From: Hamadaea sp.
GTDB lineage: Bacteria; Actinomycetota; Actinomycetes; Mycobacteriales; Micromonosporaceae
DNA length: 52,917 bases
Assembly (NCBI GenBank): GCA_013361475.1
Contig: JABFYB010000274.1
Span: 1-52,917 of the forward strand
Reading direction: 5' to 3'
The stretch's first letter is position 1; each line of letters begins with the position of its first letter. This document shows, piece by piece, positions 45,291 to 52,917 of this stretch. A program made the translations under genes and the position numbers. The notes under the pieces were generated by a model. That model was not told where the DNA came from and made no database searches. It saw nothing but the letters and a program-made list of their open reading frames with translations.

Positions 45291-45632
45291 TCAGGCCTGA
45301 GCGGCGTCGTCGGCCTCGAGGGCGGCGACGAGCTCGGGCTTGTTGCCGGGCTCGTCGACCTCGATGAGGTCGTCGTCCTCGCGGCCCTCGTTGCGGCGGT
45401 CGACCTCGGCCTCGAGGTCGGCCTTGAGCCACTTCGAGTACGGCTTCGGACCGTCGCCCTCGCCGCCGTCCTCGCTCCCGTCGACCTGGTCGACGTCACC
45501 GTCGGCCCAGGCGGCCGGGTTGGTGATGGCCTTGCTCGCCCACGCCGGGACGTCGCTGTCGGGGCCGAACGTGTGCTGCTCGCCCTTCTCGTCGGCGACG
45601 GTCACGTAGTGGGCGAGCGTCCGGCTGGCCAT
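45291..45632 (-). CDS. HeH/SAP-like domain protein after the capsid gene
   Basis: 113 aa, ATG sharing its A with the capsid stop. Unique N-terminal half (YVTVADEKGEQHTFGPDSDV), then the same C-terminal module as the protein at 42549-42878 (KPYSKWLKADLEAEVDRRN ... PGNKPELVAALEADD). Acidic linker of about 20 residues. Capsid-linked accessory by position. Confidence 0.6.
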   Translation of the reverse strand: MASRTLAHYVTVADEKGEQHTFGPDSDVPAWASKAITNPAAWADGDVDQVDGSEDGGEGDGPKPYSKWLKADLEAEVDRRNEGREDDDLIEVDEPGNKPELVAALEADDAAQA

Positions 45633-46693
45633 CAGGCGGCCGCCTCGACGTCCGGCGCCGCCTGGGCGATCATCAGGCGCCGCGCGTTCGAGAGGATCGG
45701 CATCGCGGTGCAGTCGACGTAGGTGTACTCGCGGAACGGCACGCCGTCCTCCTTGTACACCACGCCAACGATGCCGGAGGCGTTCTCGAAGCTGAGGTCG
45801 ACCTTGCCCGAGTTGACCAGCTCCAGCGCGGTGGCGGAGACACCGAACGCGGTGTACCCGAGCTGGGTCAGGTCGGAGGGCAGGAACACGACCACGCCGT
45901 CGCCCACGGTGCGGGTGGCGACGTCGTCGATGTCGAGCCGGGTCTCGTAGGGGTCGTCGAACGTCGGCAGCCCCTCGGAGAGCAGCAGGTCGTTCAGCTC
46001 GGTGATCGACACCCGCGTGCGGCCCTGGGCGGCGCCGTACACCGCGTTGATGACCTCGGCGTTGCGCTGCGCGAGACGCAGCATCCGCAGCGAGGTCTTC
46101 ATGCGGCCCGGGGCGAACCCGTTGGTCGCGCGGTAGGTGTCGGACCACGACTGGATGTCCGTGAGGACCTTCGCGTTCGTGGTGTCGGTCCACGCCGTGC
46201 TCGGCGCGACCTTGTGGTTCGCGGGGACACCGAAGTCGGCCTCGCCAGCGAAGCCGTTCTCCGCGATCGTCAGCTTGCCGGTCCCGTAGACCTGGCCCCA
46301 CGCCTGCTCGAGGCGGTTGCGGACCTGGGCCGTGAGGATGTCGGCGTCGTTGTACGCCGCGTCGGCCAGGGCGGCCTGGTTGCCGCCGTGGAGCCGGGCG
46401 AACTCCAGCTGGAGACGCTCGTACTCGCCCATCTGCAGGGACGAGGAGAGGGGCAGCAGGCTGACGTTCTTCTCGGAGCCGGCGTCACGCTTGGAGACGT
46501 GGACGCGGCCGTCGAAGGAGCGGAATCGCGCGGTGCGGTTGGTGCGGACGATCTCGGCGAAGTTCACCGTGTTCGTCTGCAGGTGCCGCGTCGGCATCGT
46601 GTTCAGGAGCGTGAGCTCGCTGGGCATGGGGATGCCGCGGACGTAGGTGGTCAGGTCGTCGGGCTCGACGGCGCCGTCGAAGATGATGGGCAT
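45632..46693 (-). CDS. major capsid protein (lambda gpE-like)
   Basis: 353 aa; PTRHLQTNTVNFAEIVRTNR, DADILTAQVRNRLEQAWGQV, PGRMKTSLRMLRLAQ and a final SGIVGVVYKEDGVPFREY match the gpE-family HK97-fold capsid of actinophages. Follows scaffold and decoration genes. Confident by both pattern and context. Confidence 0.9.
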   Translation of the reverse strand: MPIIFDGAVEPDDLTTYVRGIPMPSELTLLNTMPTRHLQTNTVNFAEIVRTNRTARFRSFDGRVHVSKRDAGSEKNVSLLPLSSSLQMGEYERLQLEFARLHGGNQAALADAAYNDADILTAQVRNRLEQAWGQVYGTGKLTIAENGFAGEADFGVPANHKVAPSTAWTDTTNAKVLTDIQSWSDTYRATNGFAPGRMKTSLRMLRLAQRNAEVINAVYGAAQGRTRVSITELNDLLLSEGLPTFDDPYETRLDIDDVATRTVGDGVVVFLPSDLTQLGYTAFGVSATALELVNSGKVDLSFENASGIVGVVYKEDGVPFREYTYVDCTAMPILSNARRLMIAQAAPDVEAAA

Positions 46694-46717
46694 GTCAGTT
46701 TCTCCCTGGTCGTCGGT

Positions 46718-46736
46718 CTCGGGCGGTCAGCCCGAG
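46718..46736. terminator. short hairpin at the decoration gene stop
   Basis: CTCGGGC/GCCCGAG with a 5-nt loop that contains the stop codon of the decoration gene. A weak attenuator or processing site before the capsid gene. Confidence 0.35.
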
Positions 46737-47137
46737 AAGTGGCAGAGCTTGAGGTCCGCCTTGCCGGCGCTGTCGATGGGGCGCGGGAGTCGGGACTCCC
46801 GGATGAAGCCGGCCGCGACGAGCGCGCCGCCCGGGTCGGCGCCGCTGGCGGGAACCTTGACCGCCGAGTGCAGGAAGCCGATGCAGGTCTGGCGACCGTC
46901 GGTGGCCGTGTCGTCGTAGGGGCCGACGACGGTGACCTTGGTGGTGCTGGACGCCGTGATCTTGCCGAGCGGCTCGCCCGACTTGATGTAGCCGTTGGGG
47001 TAGTGCGTGCCCGCGGTGAACGCGGAGACGTCGAGGACGATGGACGGGTTCTCGCCCGGGCCCTGCCCCCACTGGCTCATCAGCCAGGAGCGGTCCTCGA
47101 CCTGGTACGCCGTGGAGCTGACGGAGATGTCGGTCAT
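46727..47137 (-). CDS. head decoration protein (lambda gpD-like)
   Basis: 136 aa; GYIKSGEPLGKITASSTTKV then VTVVGPYDDTATDGRQTCIG and an AGFIRESRLPRP end match gpD-type decoration proteins. Encoded between scaffold and capsid, as usual. Confidence 0.82.
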   Translation of the reverse strand: MTDISVSSTAYQVEDRSWLMSQWGQGPGENPSIVLDVSAFTAGTHYPNGYIKSGEPLGKITASSTTKVTVVGPYDDTATDGRQTCIGFLHSAVKVPASGADPGGALVAAGFIRESRLPRPIDSAGKADLKLCHFSG

Positions 47138-47175
47138 GACTGGATTCCTTCCAGGTGGGCCGGGACGAGGTTGGT

Positions 47176-47964
47176 CTACGACCCGGTGGTGGTGGTCTTG
47201 ACGCCGTGGCGGCGCTCGAGAGCGGCCTGACCTGCGGAGCCCGTGGTGCCGCGGCCACTGCCGCGGTCTCCGCCTCCGAAGTCGCGCTTCTTGGCCGTGC
47301 CGGCCGGGGTGAACCTCTGGGCGAAGGTGGCGAGCTTGTCGGTGTCGACGTCGCCGTCCTTGACGAAGTTGGCCACGTTGAAGTTGTCGACGAGGTCGTT
47401 GATGTCGTCCTCGCTGTGGCCCTGTGCCTTGAGGGAGGCGCGGAAGATGGCCGTGGCGGCCTTGTTGTTCGCCTCGTTGATGGCCGAGGTCCGGCCTTCC
47501 TCGCGGGCGGCCTCGATGGCCTGCTCGGCGGGGGTCTGCTGCTGCTTGCGGATCTCGGCGATGTCGTCGAGGTCCTTCCGCACGTCGTCGAAGCTGCGGT
47601 CGCCGGTGAGGTTCTTGTACCGGCCTTCGTGCTTCTGTGACTGGTGCCGCCAGTACGCGGCGGCCTGGGCGTCGGTCATCTCGGCGACGCGGGTGTTCGC
47701 GGGGTAGCCGAGGTCGTTGCCCTTGTCGTCGACGGCGTTGCCGGTGCCGGATCCGCTGGACCCGTTGCCTCCGGCGCCGCCGTTCGACCCGTCGCCGCTG
47801 TCACCGGAGCCACCGCTGCCACCGTCGTCGTCTCCGTCGGGGGCGCCGCCCATCATCGGCCAGCAGACGCGGCCGTCGGGGCGGACCCAGAGCGCGCGGA
47901 GCGGTTCCCCGGTGAGGGGGTGGCGCTTGGTGGGGTGGATCGGAAGGGCAGGCATGGTGCGCAT
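47176..47964 (-). CDS. scaffolding protein
   Basis: 262 aa. A Gly/Ser/Asp-rich linker (45-75), a long charged helix (YWRHQSQKHEGRYKNLTGD, about 105-180) and a C-terminal region (GVDFNVANFVKDGD-like) typical of phage scaffolds. Strong SD (GGGAG) before the ATG. Confidence 0.78.
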   Translation of the reverse strand: MRTMPALPIHPTKRHPLTGEPLRALWVRPDGRVCWPMMGGAPDGDDDGGSGGSGDSGDGSNGGAGGNGSSGSGTGNAVDDKGNDLGYPANTRVAEMTDAQAAAYWRHQSQKHEGRYKNLTGDRSFDDVRKDLDDIAEIRKQQQTPAEQAIEAAREEGRTSAINEANNKAATAIFRASLKAQGHSEDDINDLVDNFNVANFVKDGDVDTDKLATFAQRFTPAGTAKKRDFGGGDRGSGRGTTGSAGQAALERRHGVKTTTTGS

Positions 47965-47989
47965 GGTGTGCTCCCTTGTCGGGTGAGTG

Positions 47990-48026
47990 GGTGCCCGTGT
48001 CGGGCGGGCCCGCCGCGGTGGCGGGT
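47990..48026. terminator. GC-rich hairpins between MuF and scaffold genes
   Basis: GCCCG-TGT-CGGGC at about 47992-48004 and CCCGCC-GCGGT-GGCGGG at 48009-48025, in the 72-bp gap between the MuF-like gene and the scaffold. No U-tract. The same CCCGTGTCGGG motif recurs near 52820. Confidence 0.4.
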
Positions 48027-48036
48027 GGCATGTGGG

Positions 48037-48981
48037 CTACGCGGCGATCGCGCGGAGCTTGGTCACGCGGTTGACCTGGTACGCGAGCGCCGCGGCGACG
48101 TCCTCGCCGGCGGCCGAGCGGCGCTCGAGGCTGGCCAGGACCGGCTCCAGGGCGGCGAGCTCCTTGCGCGCCCGCTCGATCGGGTCGCCCTTCGGAGCTT
48201 CGCCGCGACGCTGGAAGTTCTGACCCTTCACGCCGAGGACCGGGCCGAGCTCGCCGTGCTCGTTCACCTGGTAGCGGACCTGCTTCAGGGCCCGACCGTC
48301 GGTGGTGCCGCCGGCGTCCTTGTAGAGCTGCTCGAGGTCGACCTTGATGACCTCGGCGGCCGCGTCACCGTCGGGCGCGGTGGTGCACTTGCAGTCGTCG
48401 TGGATCGGGAGCAGCTTCGCGATGGTGTAGACCCGGTCCGCGGCCGCGAGACAGAGCCCGCAGACGCCCGTCTTGGAGCGTTCGGGGTGCACGATCCGGC
48501 GGTAGTGCTCGACCTTCGCGGCCTTCATCTGCTGGTGCTCGCCGTCGCGGCGCGCGACGAGCAGGTCGTCGCGGACCAGCGTGGTGAGGCGGTCCTGCGC
48601 GGCCTTCGTGGCCGCGGCCGGGTCCTCGGTGAGCGCGTACGTCAGCTTGTACGCCTCGGCCGGCCGCGAGTAGACCTGCTCGAGGTCCGCGCCGAGCCGC
48701 GCGTCGGGCAGGTCGAGCCGGATCGTCGGCACCCCGGCGCCGCGGAGGCCGGCGAGGACCTCACGCATGTACGCCATGCCGAGGTTGCCGGCGACCTGGC
48801 GTCCCTGCTGGCTGATCGCCGCTGTCTGCCGGGCGAGCGCTGCGACCTGCTCGGCGCTGTACCAGCCGGCGAACGACGCCCACAGCGCCCAGGCGGCGCG
48901 CTGGGCGTTCGCCGCGGTCTGCTCGGCGGCCGTCGCCTCCCGCAGCGACAGCGTCTGCAACTGCTCGGCGGTCAGCGTCAC
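48037..48981 (-). CDS. MuF-like minor capsid protein
   Basis: 314 aa from GTG 48981, which overlaps the portal stop. A zinc-binding cluster Cys174, Cys177, His194, Cys197 and Cys199 (GVCGLCLAAADRVYTI ... IHDDCKC) is the MuF signature. Helical N-terminal half and a C-terminal coiled coil. Located between portal and scaffold, as for capsid maturation proteins. Confidence 0.85.
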   Translation of the reverse strand: MTLTAEQLQTLSLREATAAEQTAANAQRAAWALWASFAGWYSAEQVAALARQTAAISQQGRQVAGNLGMAYMREVLAGLRGAGVPTIRLDLPDARLGADLEQVYSRPAEAYKLTYALTEDPAAATKAAQDRLTTLVRDDLLVARRDGEHQQMKAAKVEHYRRIVHPERSKTGVCGLCLAAADRVYTIAKLLPIHDDCKCTTAPDGDAAAEVIKVDLEQLYKDAGGTTDGRALKQVRYQVNEHGELGPVLGVKGQNFQRRGEAPKGDPIERARKELAALEPVLASLERRSAAGEDVAAALAYQVNRVTKLRAIAA

Positions 48982-50441
48982 GGCTGCTGGCCGGGCTGGG
49001 GCGGCTGCACCCCGTACAGCTGGTCCTGCGCGCGGAGGCCACGGAGCCGATCGACGACGTCTGCGGGGCTGTACTGCAGCACGTCGGTGTAGATCGCCTC
49101 GGACGGCACCCGGCCCCACATCTGGGCGACGGCGTTGCCCTTCTCGGTGAGGCTGTGCAGTTCGAGCGGTCCCCAGATCGGTTCGATCTGCGACACGTCG
49201 GCCCGGACGGTCATGCCCTGGAACAGGAACGCCAGCGACATGGTTCGCGCCCAGCCGCCCTCGGCGCGGTCGCGTCGGTCGCTGATCTCGAAGGTGTGCT
49301 CTTCCTTCTGCGTCGTCGCGCCCTCGGCGGACCCGTTCGCGGCGTCCGGGGTGATCAGGTGCAGCGGCAGGGCCGCGGTGAACGCGAGCCACTGCAGGTC
49401 GCCCTTGATGGAGTTGATGATCGGCGTCAGGTCGGTGGTTCCCGACTCCCAGATGTCGGCGCCGGCCGGGAGCTGCCACATCGCGTCCGGGGCGGAGGTG
49501 AACATCCCGGCCAGGTCGTCGACGTCGGGGGTGTCCTCGTCGTCCTCGGTGTCGTCGATGTCCTCGTCGGGCATCTTCAGCGCGCGCTGCTTGAAGGCTT
49601 GGATCTTCCCGATCCACCACTCGTTGAAGATCTTGTCGTTGATCCGGTCAAGGGTGTCGAGGTGGGACTCGAACTCGCCGACGCCGTCCTTGTTCCGGAA
49701 CCGGACCATCGCGACCTGGTTGCCGGGCACGTTGTCGAACTTGTCGTAGTCCCAGTCCCACTGGTCGGTGACCACGAACCCGCGCGACCGGAACAGTGTG
49801 CTCGTGCCGACGCTCGCCTTCGCGACGTACACCTCGCCGGGGAGGAACAGGTACGCGAAGTCGGTGGAGTCCCACTCGTCGCGGAACATCTTCAGACCCG
49901 CCAGCGTCTCCCCGGTGGCCGCGTCGTGCGCGGTGATGCAGTGCAGCGGCGACTCGGCGGTGATCAGCGACCACGGGCGGGTCGCGTCGGGCGGCGTGAC
50001 GATGGTGTAGCCGTCGCCCAAGCCGAGCATGTTGTCGTGGACCTCGCGGACCTTGAGCCGCAGCTCGTTGCGGCGCATCAGGTTCCGCGCCTCGGCGTCA
50101 CCGAGCTCGTCGCCAGCGGACGCGGTGCGGAAGTCCCGGATCCCCATGCGGTTCGCTCGGGCGGCTGGGATCCGCGGGGCGATGTTGAGCCGACCCATCC
50201 GCAGGTACTGCCGGAACGCCGCGGCCCAGGTCGAGTGGACGTCCTCGCGCAGCGGTGGGTCGCCGGCCATGTAGTCCGCGAGCAGCTCGAGGCCGGGCCG
50301 CACGCGGGAGGACTCGATCGACTTCCGGGTGTACCGCCGGCCGTTCTCGCGACCGACCCGCCGGTCGTGCAACGCGGTCGCGAGGACCTTGAGCCACCAT
50401 CCCGGGGAGTACGGCACCTCGGTGTCGATCTTCGTCGGCAA
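48978..50441 (-). CDS. portal protein
   Basis: 487 aa from a TTG at 50441 with AAGGAGG upstream; an alternative longer frame lacks an SD. GDGYTIVTPPDATRPWSLIT, AMVRFRNKDGVGEFESHL and DTLDRINDKIFNEWW match actinophage portals. It lies 22 bp after the terminase gene. It forms the dodecameric ring at the packaging vertex. Confidence 0.9.
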   Translation of the reverse strand: MPTKIDTEVPYSPGWWLKVLATALHDRRVGRENGRRYTRKSIESSRVRPGLELLADYMAGDPPLREDVHSTWAAAFRQYLRMGRLNIAPRIPAARANRMGIRDFRTASAGDELGDAEARNLMRRNELRLKVREVHDNMLGLGDGYTIVTPPDATRPWSLITAESPLHCITAHDAATGETLAGLKMFRDEWDSTDFAYLFLPGEVYVAKASVGTSTLFRSRGFVVTDQWDWDYDKFDNVPGNQVAMVRFRNKDGVGEFESHLDTLDRINDKIFNEWWIGKIQAFKQRALKMPDEDIDDTEDDEDTPDVDDLAGMFTSAPDAMWQLPAGADIWESGTTDLTPIINSIKGDLQWLAFTAALPLHLITPDAANGSAEGATTQKEEHTFEISDRRDRAEGGWARTMSLAFLFQGMTVRADVSQIEPIWGPLELHSLTEKGNAVAQMWGRVPSEAIYTDVLQYSPADVVDRLRGLRAQDQLYGVQPPQPGQQP

Positions 50442-50463
50442 CGGGGCCTCCTTCCCGGGGGTC

Positions 50464-52134
50464 TCAGCGCAGCCGGCGTACCGGCTGCCGCTTGCGTCGC
50501 TTCGGCGGCTGGGCGTTGGCCCGCAGGGCCGCGAGGTAGGCCTCCCACGAGAGGACGGCCGCCATCTGGATGTCGAACTTCCGGTCCGGGTGCAGCTTCT
50601 TGAGGATGAAGAGCCGCTTGCCGTCGTCATCCCACAGGTTCACGTCGCGACGGCCGGCGGCCGCGGCGTGCTTCGCGAACAGCACCTCGTCCGGATCGTC
50701 CGATCCGTCGGGCTTCTCGCCCGCGTAGGCGAACTTCACCGCTCCGGAGGCCAGCGCCTCCCCGTAGGAGCGGATCGCCTTCGCCATCGGCAGCTTCCGC
50801 GCGGTCCACCACTCTTCGACGCAGTCCCACCGGCCAGCCCAGGAACCCATCGTCTCGGTCCAGTGCGGCGGGTCACCGTTGAAGCGCCACACCCTCATCG
50901 TCGTCATGAGCTGCTCGACGGAGGCGGTGACTTCGTCCTCGGGGATCTCCCACTCGGCGTCGTCTGGGAGGTCGAGCGGTCGCTCCCAGGCGGCCCAGAG
51001 CTGCTGGCGCCCGGTCTCGATGTCGGTGATCACGATGCCGGTCGAGTCCCGGAACCGCGCGCCGTCGAAGCCGGCCGTGACGAACGATCCCGGCTTGATC
51101 CGGCCGGGCACAAGTAGCTGGCTGCGGCGGATGACGTCGAAGGCTTGCTCGTCGGACCTGGTCCAACGGTTGAGCCAGACGCGCTCGAGGTACTTCTTGT
51201 CCGAGTCTGGGGTGTCCCACTGGGACGCGATGTCGTCGAACTGGCCGGGACCCCACTCGCCGACCGGGCCGGTGGCCTCCTTGATGGCCTCGAGCCGCTC
51301 GGTCTTCTTCGTGAGGTCGTACTTCCCGGCGGCGTACCGGTAGAAGTAGAAGAGCCGAGGCTCCTTGATCTCGCCCCGGTCGATCGCCTCGGCCTCGCGG
51401 TGGAGCCCCTCCGCGACCGAACCCTCGCCCGGCTCACCTGCGGTGCCGACGTAGAGCCCCCACGCGTCCTCGAGCGGGCGTTTCGGGAGGTTCGCCTTCA
51501 TCGTCGTGTGTGCCTGGAGCTGCCTCGGCAAGATCAGGCGGTGTGGCTCGTCGAAGCCCTGAAACGTGGTCCGGGCGCCGTCACGAGCACCCGGCGAGTT
51601 CGCCAGCGCGACCGCCTTGCCGTCCGCCGTGCCGGTGGGGCTCAGCCGGACGATCCGCTCGTTCGTCGCGTCGAACAGGTCCGCGTCCGGACCCTCGGTG
51701 ATCATGTACAGCAGTGCGCCGTAGGCCAGCTCCTCGACCTGCTCGACCGTGACCGCCAGCAGCGGGATGTACGGCGCCTTGACCGGCCGGCCGACTGGGT
51801 TGCCGTTCGCGTCGAACCCGTCGCAGCGGACCGGGCCCTCGGGGTGCAGTTCCGCCTCGGCGACCCAAGCGAGGAGCTCTGTCTTCGCGAGGCCCTTCCG
51901 GACGCAATACCCGCAGCGCTTGTACCGCCGGCGCCCGGCCCACTGGTGACCTTGCGGGTACACCTCGTAGAAGGAGTAGATCGCCGCGCGCTTGTCGGCA
52001 TCGAGGACCGCAGGCTCACCCTGCAGCGACCCGGGCCCGAAGATCGACCGCTCCTCGATCAGATCGCAGACTTGTGGCCCGAGAGTCGGCCACGGCTCTT
52101 CCGGGTCGAATCTCGGGACGACCAGTGTCGCCAC
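50464..52134 (-). CDS. terL: terminase large subunit
   Basis: 556 aa, GTG start. The ATPase part has a deviant Walker A RKGLAKTE (79-86), Walker B FDEPH (194-198) and a coupling motif downstream. The nuclease part has Asp in AGFDGARFRDSTG and further acidic residues near 440-470 (the DDPDEVLFAKHA region). Complete gene, next to the small subunit. Confidence 0.93.
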   Translation of the reverse strand: MATLVVPRFDPEEPWPTLGPQVCDLIEERSIFGPGSLQGEPAVLDADKRAAIYSFYEVYPQGHQWAGRRRYKRCGYCVRKGLAKTELLAWVAEAELHPEGPVRCDGFDANGNPVGRPVKAPYIPLLAVTVEQVEELAYGALLYMITEGPDADLFDATNERIVRLSPTGTADGKAVALANSPGARDGARTTFQGFDEPHRLILPRQLQAHTTMKANLPKRPLEDAWGLYVGTAGEPGEGSVAEGLHREAEAIDRGEIKEPRLFYFYRYAAGKYDLTKKTERLEAIKEATGPVGEWGPGQFDDIASQWDTPDSDKKYLERVWLNRWTRSDEQAFDVIRRSQLLVPGRIKPGSFVTAGFDGARFRDSTGIVITDIETGRQQLWAAWERPLDLPDDAEWEIPEDEVTASVEQLMTTMRVWRFNGDPPHWTETMGSWAGRWDCVEEWWTARKLPMAKAIRSYGEALASGAVKFAYAGEKPDGSDDPDEVLFAKHAAAAGRRDVNLWDDDGKRLFILKKLHPDRKFDIQMAAVLSWEAYLAALRANAQPPKRRKRQPVRRLR

Positions 52135-52146
52135 GAGCGCGGGCTA

Positions 52147-52803
52147 CTACTGGACGGCGACCAGGTGAGCCCGCGGGTCCGCCTGGTCCCCCTTCTTCGG
52201 CTGCTCGACCGGAACCCTGCCCGAGGTCCGGCGCTTCTCGCCGCGCGCCTTCGCATCCTCGGCCGTCTCGATCGTCCACTCGAGCCGACGGCGGGCGTAC
52301 GGCGACAGACCCAGGTCCGCACGCTGCTGGCGGTACTCGGTGAGCGCCTCGCGACGGGCCTTCGACCCACGGGCCGTCCAGATGTCGTCGTACAGCAGCG
52401 CCAGCACGTGGAGGTTGTGAACGTCGGAGTCGTCCCACTCCATCGCCATGGGCGAGCGCCACACGTCGTTCCACCACGAGACGGTCTGGTCGTGCCAGTC
52501 CGACGGGCGCACGGTACCGGTGGTCTCGTCGTACCGGCCCGGGTGTTCCGGGAGGCTCGGCACCGGGCTCTGGTGCGCGGTCAGTGCCGCGATGAGCTCG
52601 GCCTTCCGACCGCGCCGCGGGATCTGCTGGTCGGCGGGCCGGCTCGCGTTCGCCGCGTCGACCGCGTCGCGTAGCTGCGCGACGGTCATCTCCTCGAGGG
52701 CGGCAGCCGGCGACTCGTCGGCCTCTACCCGGCGGAGCGTTGCTCGGGTCGAGGCCTTGTTTGTGCGGGCGCGGACTGAGGAGTCCTTCTTCCTCTGCGG
52801 CAT
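52147..52803 (-). CDS. terS: terminase small subunit
   Basis: 218 aa. N-terminal basic tail, then EEMTVAQLRDAVDAANASRP and RRGRKAELIAALTAH, a HeH/SAP-like DNA-binding module, followed by a P27-like small terminase region (WHDQTVSWWNDVWRSPMAME, YRQQRADLGLSPYARRRLEW). ATG with GGAAGG upstream. It is the first gene after the noncoding end, so it should recognise the packaging site. Confidence 0.85.
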   Translation of the reverse strand: MPQRKKDSSVRARTNKASTRATLRRVEADESPAAALEEMTVAQLRDAVDAANASRPADQQIPRRGRKAELIAALTAHQSPVPSLPEHPGRYDETTGTVRPSDWHDQTVSWWNDVWRSPMAMEWDDSDVHNLHVLALLYDDIWTARGSKARREALTEYRQQRADLGLSPYARRRLEWTIETAEDAKARGEKRRTSGRVPVEQPKKGDQADPRAHLVAVQ

Positions 52804-52917
52804 GGGTCGGTGCCTTCCCGTGTCGGGACTGTGGAGATGCCCGTGACGGGCGTGCTCGCGCCCGGCACGGGCGCGAGGGGGGAGGGGGGCTGGGAACCGT
52901 AGACGTGAAAATCCACA
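52804..52917. other. genome end with hairpins, likely cos/pac region
   Basis: 113 bp without a credible gene. A perfect 10-bp stem CTCGCGCCCG / CGGGCGCGAG with a 3-nt loop (52855-52877), a second small stem GCCCG-TGA-CGGGC to its left, and a G-rich run on the outer side. With the HNH gene ending 2 bases from the opposite end, this is the probable site of terminase binding and cleavage. The exact overhang cannot be read from one strand. Confidence 0.5.

Noticed and set aside
49155-50603. Long plus-strand reading frame of 482 codons
   Set aside because: Antisense shadow of the portal gene with low-complexity Arg/Val/Gly composition and no motifs.
52725-52916. Possible gene upstream of the small terminase on the minus strand
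   Set aside because: Pro/Arg-rich, overlaps the small terminase start and the hairpin region, no SD or motif.
1-52917. CRISPR arrays, rRNA genes, complete tRNA genes or riboswitches
   Set aside because: No regularly spaced repeats, rRNA-like stretches, full cloverleafs or recognisable riboswitch cores were seen.

Overview
The window looks like a complete or nearly complete genome of a temperate siphovirus of a high-GC actinobacterium, probably a linear molecule with cos-type ends. Actinobacterial signs are two WhiB-type genes, an Lsr2-type DNA-bridging protein, DUF6221 and DUF3263 proteins, frequent GTG/TTG starts, leaderless-looking promoters, and an attP made from the 3' part of a tRNA-Thr(CGT). 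No host genes flank the phage genes. The first gene (an HNH endonuclease) ends 2 bases from the left end, and the small terminase gene begins about 110 bases from the right end.

Layout. (1) About 2-17701, minus strand: the early lytic operon. A Cro-like repressor and a small excisionase-like HTH protein lead into roughly 40 genes that mostly overlap by ATGA, GTGA or TGATG. They include ParB-like and DUF2303 proteins, an ASCH protein, WhiB, Lsr2, replication-initiator-like proteins, a DnaQ-type exonuclease, five HNH or endonuclease VII proteins, and many micro-proteins. (2) About 17700-25630: the lysogeny and integration region, mostly plus strand. It holds the immunity repressor with GTTTGCCAAAC operators, an ImmA-like protein, an IS481-family insertion with passenger genes, a ribbon-helix-helix (RHH) protein, the attP-associated tyrosine integrase (minus), DUF3263, a second tyrosine recombinase (minus) next to a lox-like inverted repeat, and a divergent HTH regulator. 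(3) About 52803-25625, minus strand: the late operon. Its order of transcription is terminase small and large subunits, portal, MuF, scaffold, decoration, capsid, head-tail connectors, tail tube, tail chaperones (gpG/gpGT), tape measure, three large minor tail proteins, membrane proteins, M15 endolysin, an EEP-family nuclease, holins, a tail adaptor, an SGNH esterase and an HX4D acyltransferase. On the circular form, early transcription would run across the joined ends straight into the late genes.

The points most worth following up are these. A 2,026-bp IS481-type element (18955-20980) has 21/26-matching ends, a perfect 6-bp NCTAGN target duplication, and three passenger genes read opposite to the transposase. 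A perfect 16-8-16 inverted repeat, with the architecture of a lox site, lies 7 bp from the stop codon of the second tyrosine recombinase. One WhiB gene has an in-frame amber codon between its third and fourth cluster cysteines. Three other genes carry single-base frame disruptions. The ImmA-like protein lacks its catalytic glutamate. An RHH gene has two near-identical operator-like repeats, one of them on its promoter.

Protein functions are read from motifs, domain order and gene order only. No database search was possible. Start codons were chosen from stop/start overlaps and Shine-Dalgarno (SD) sequences.
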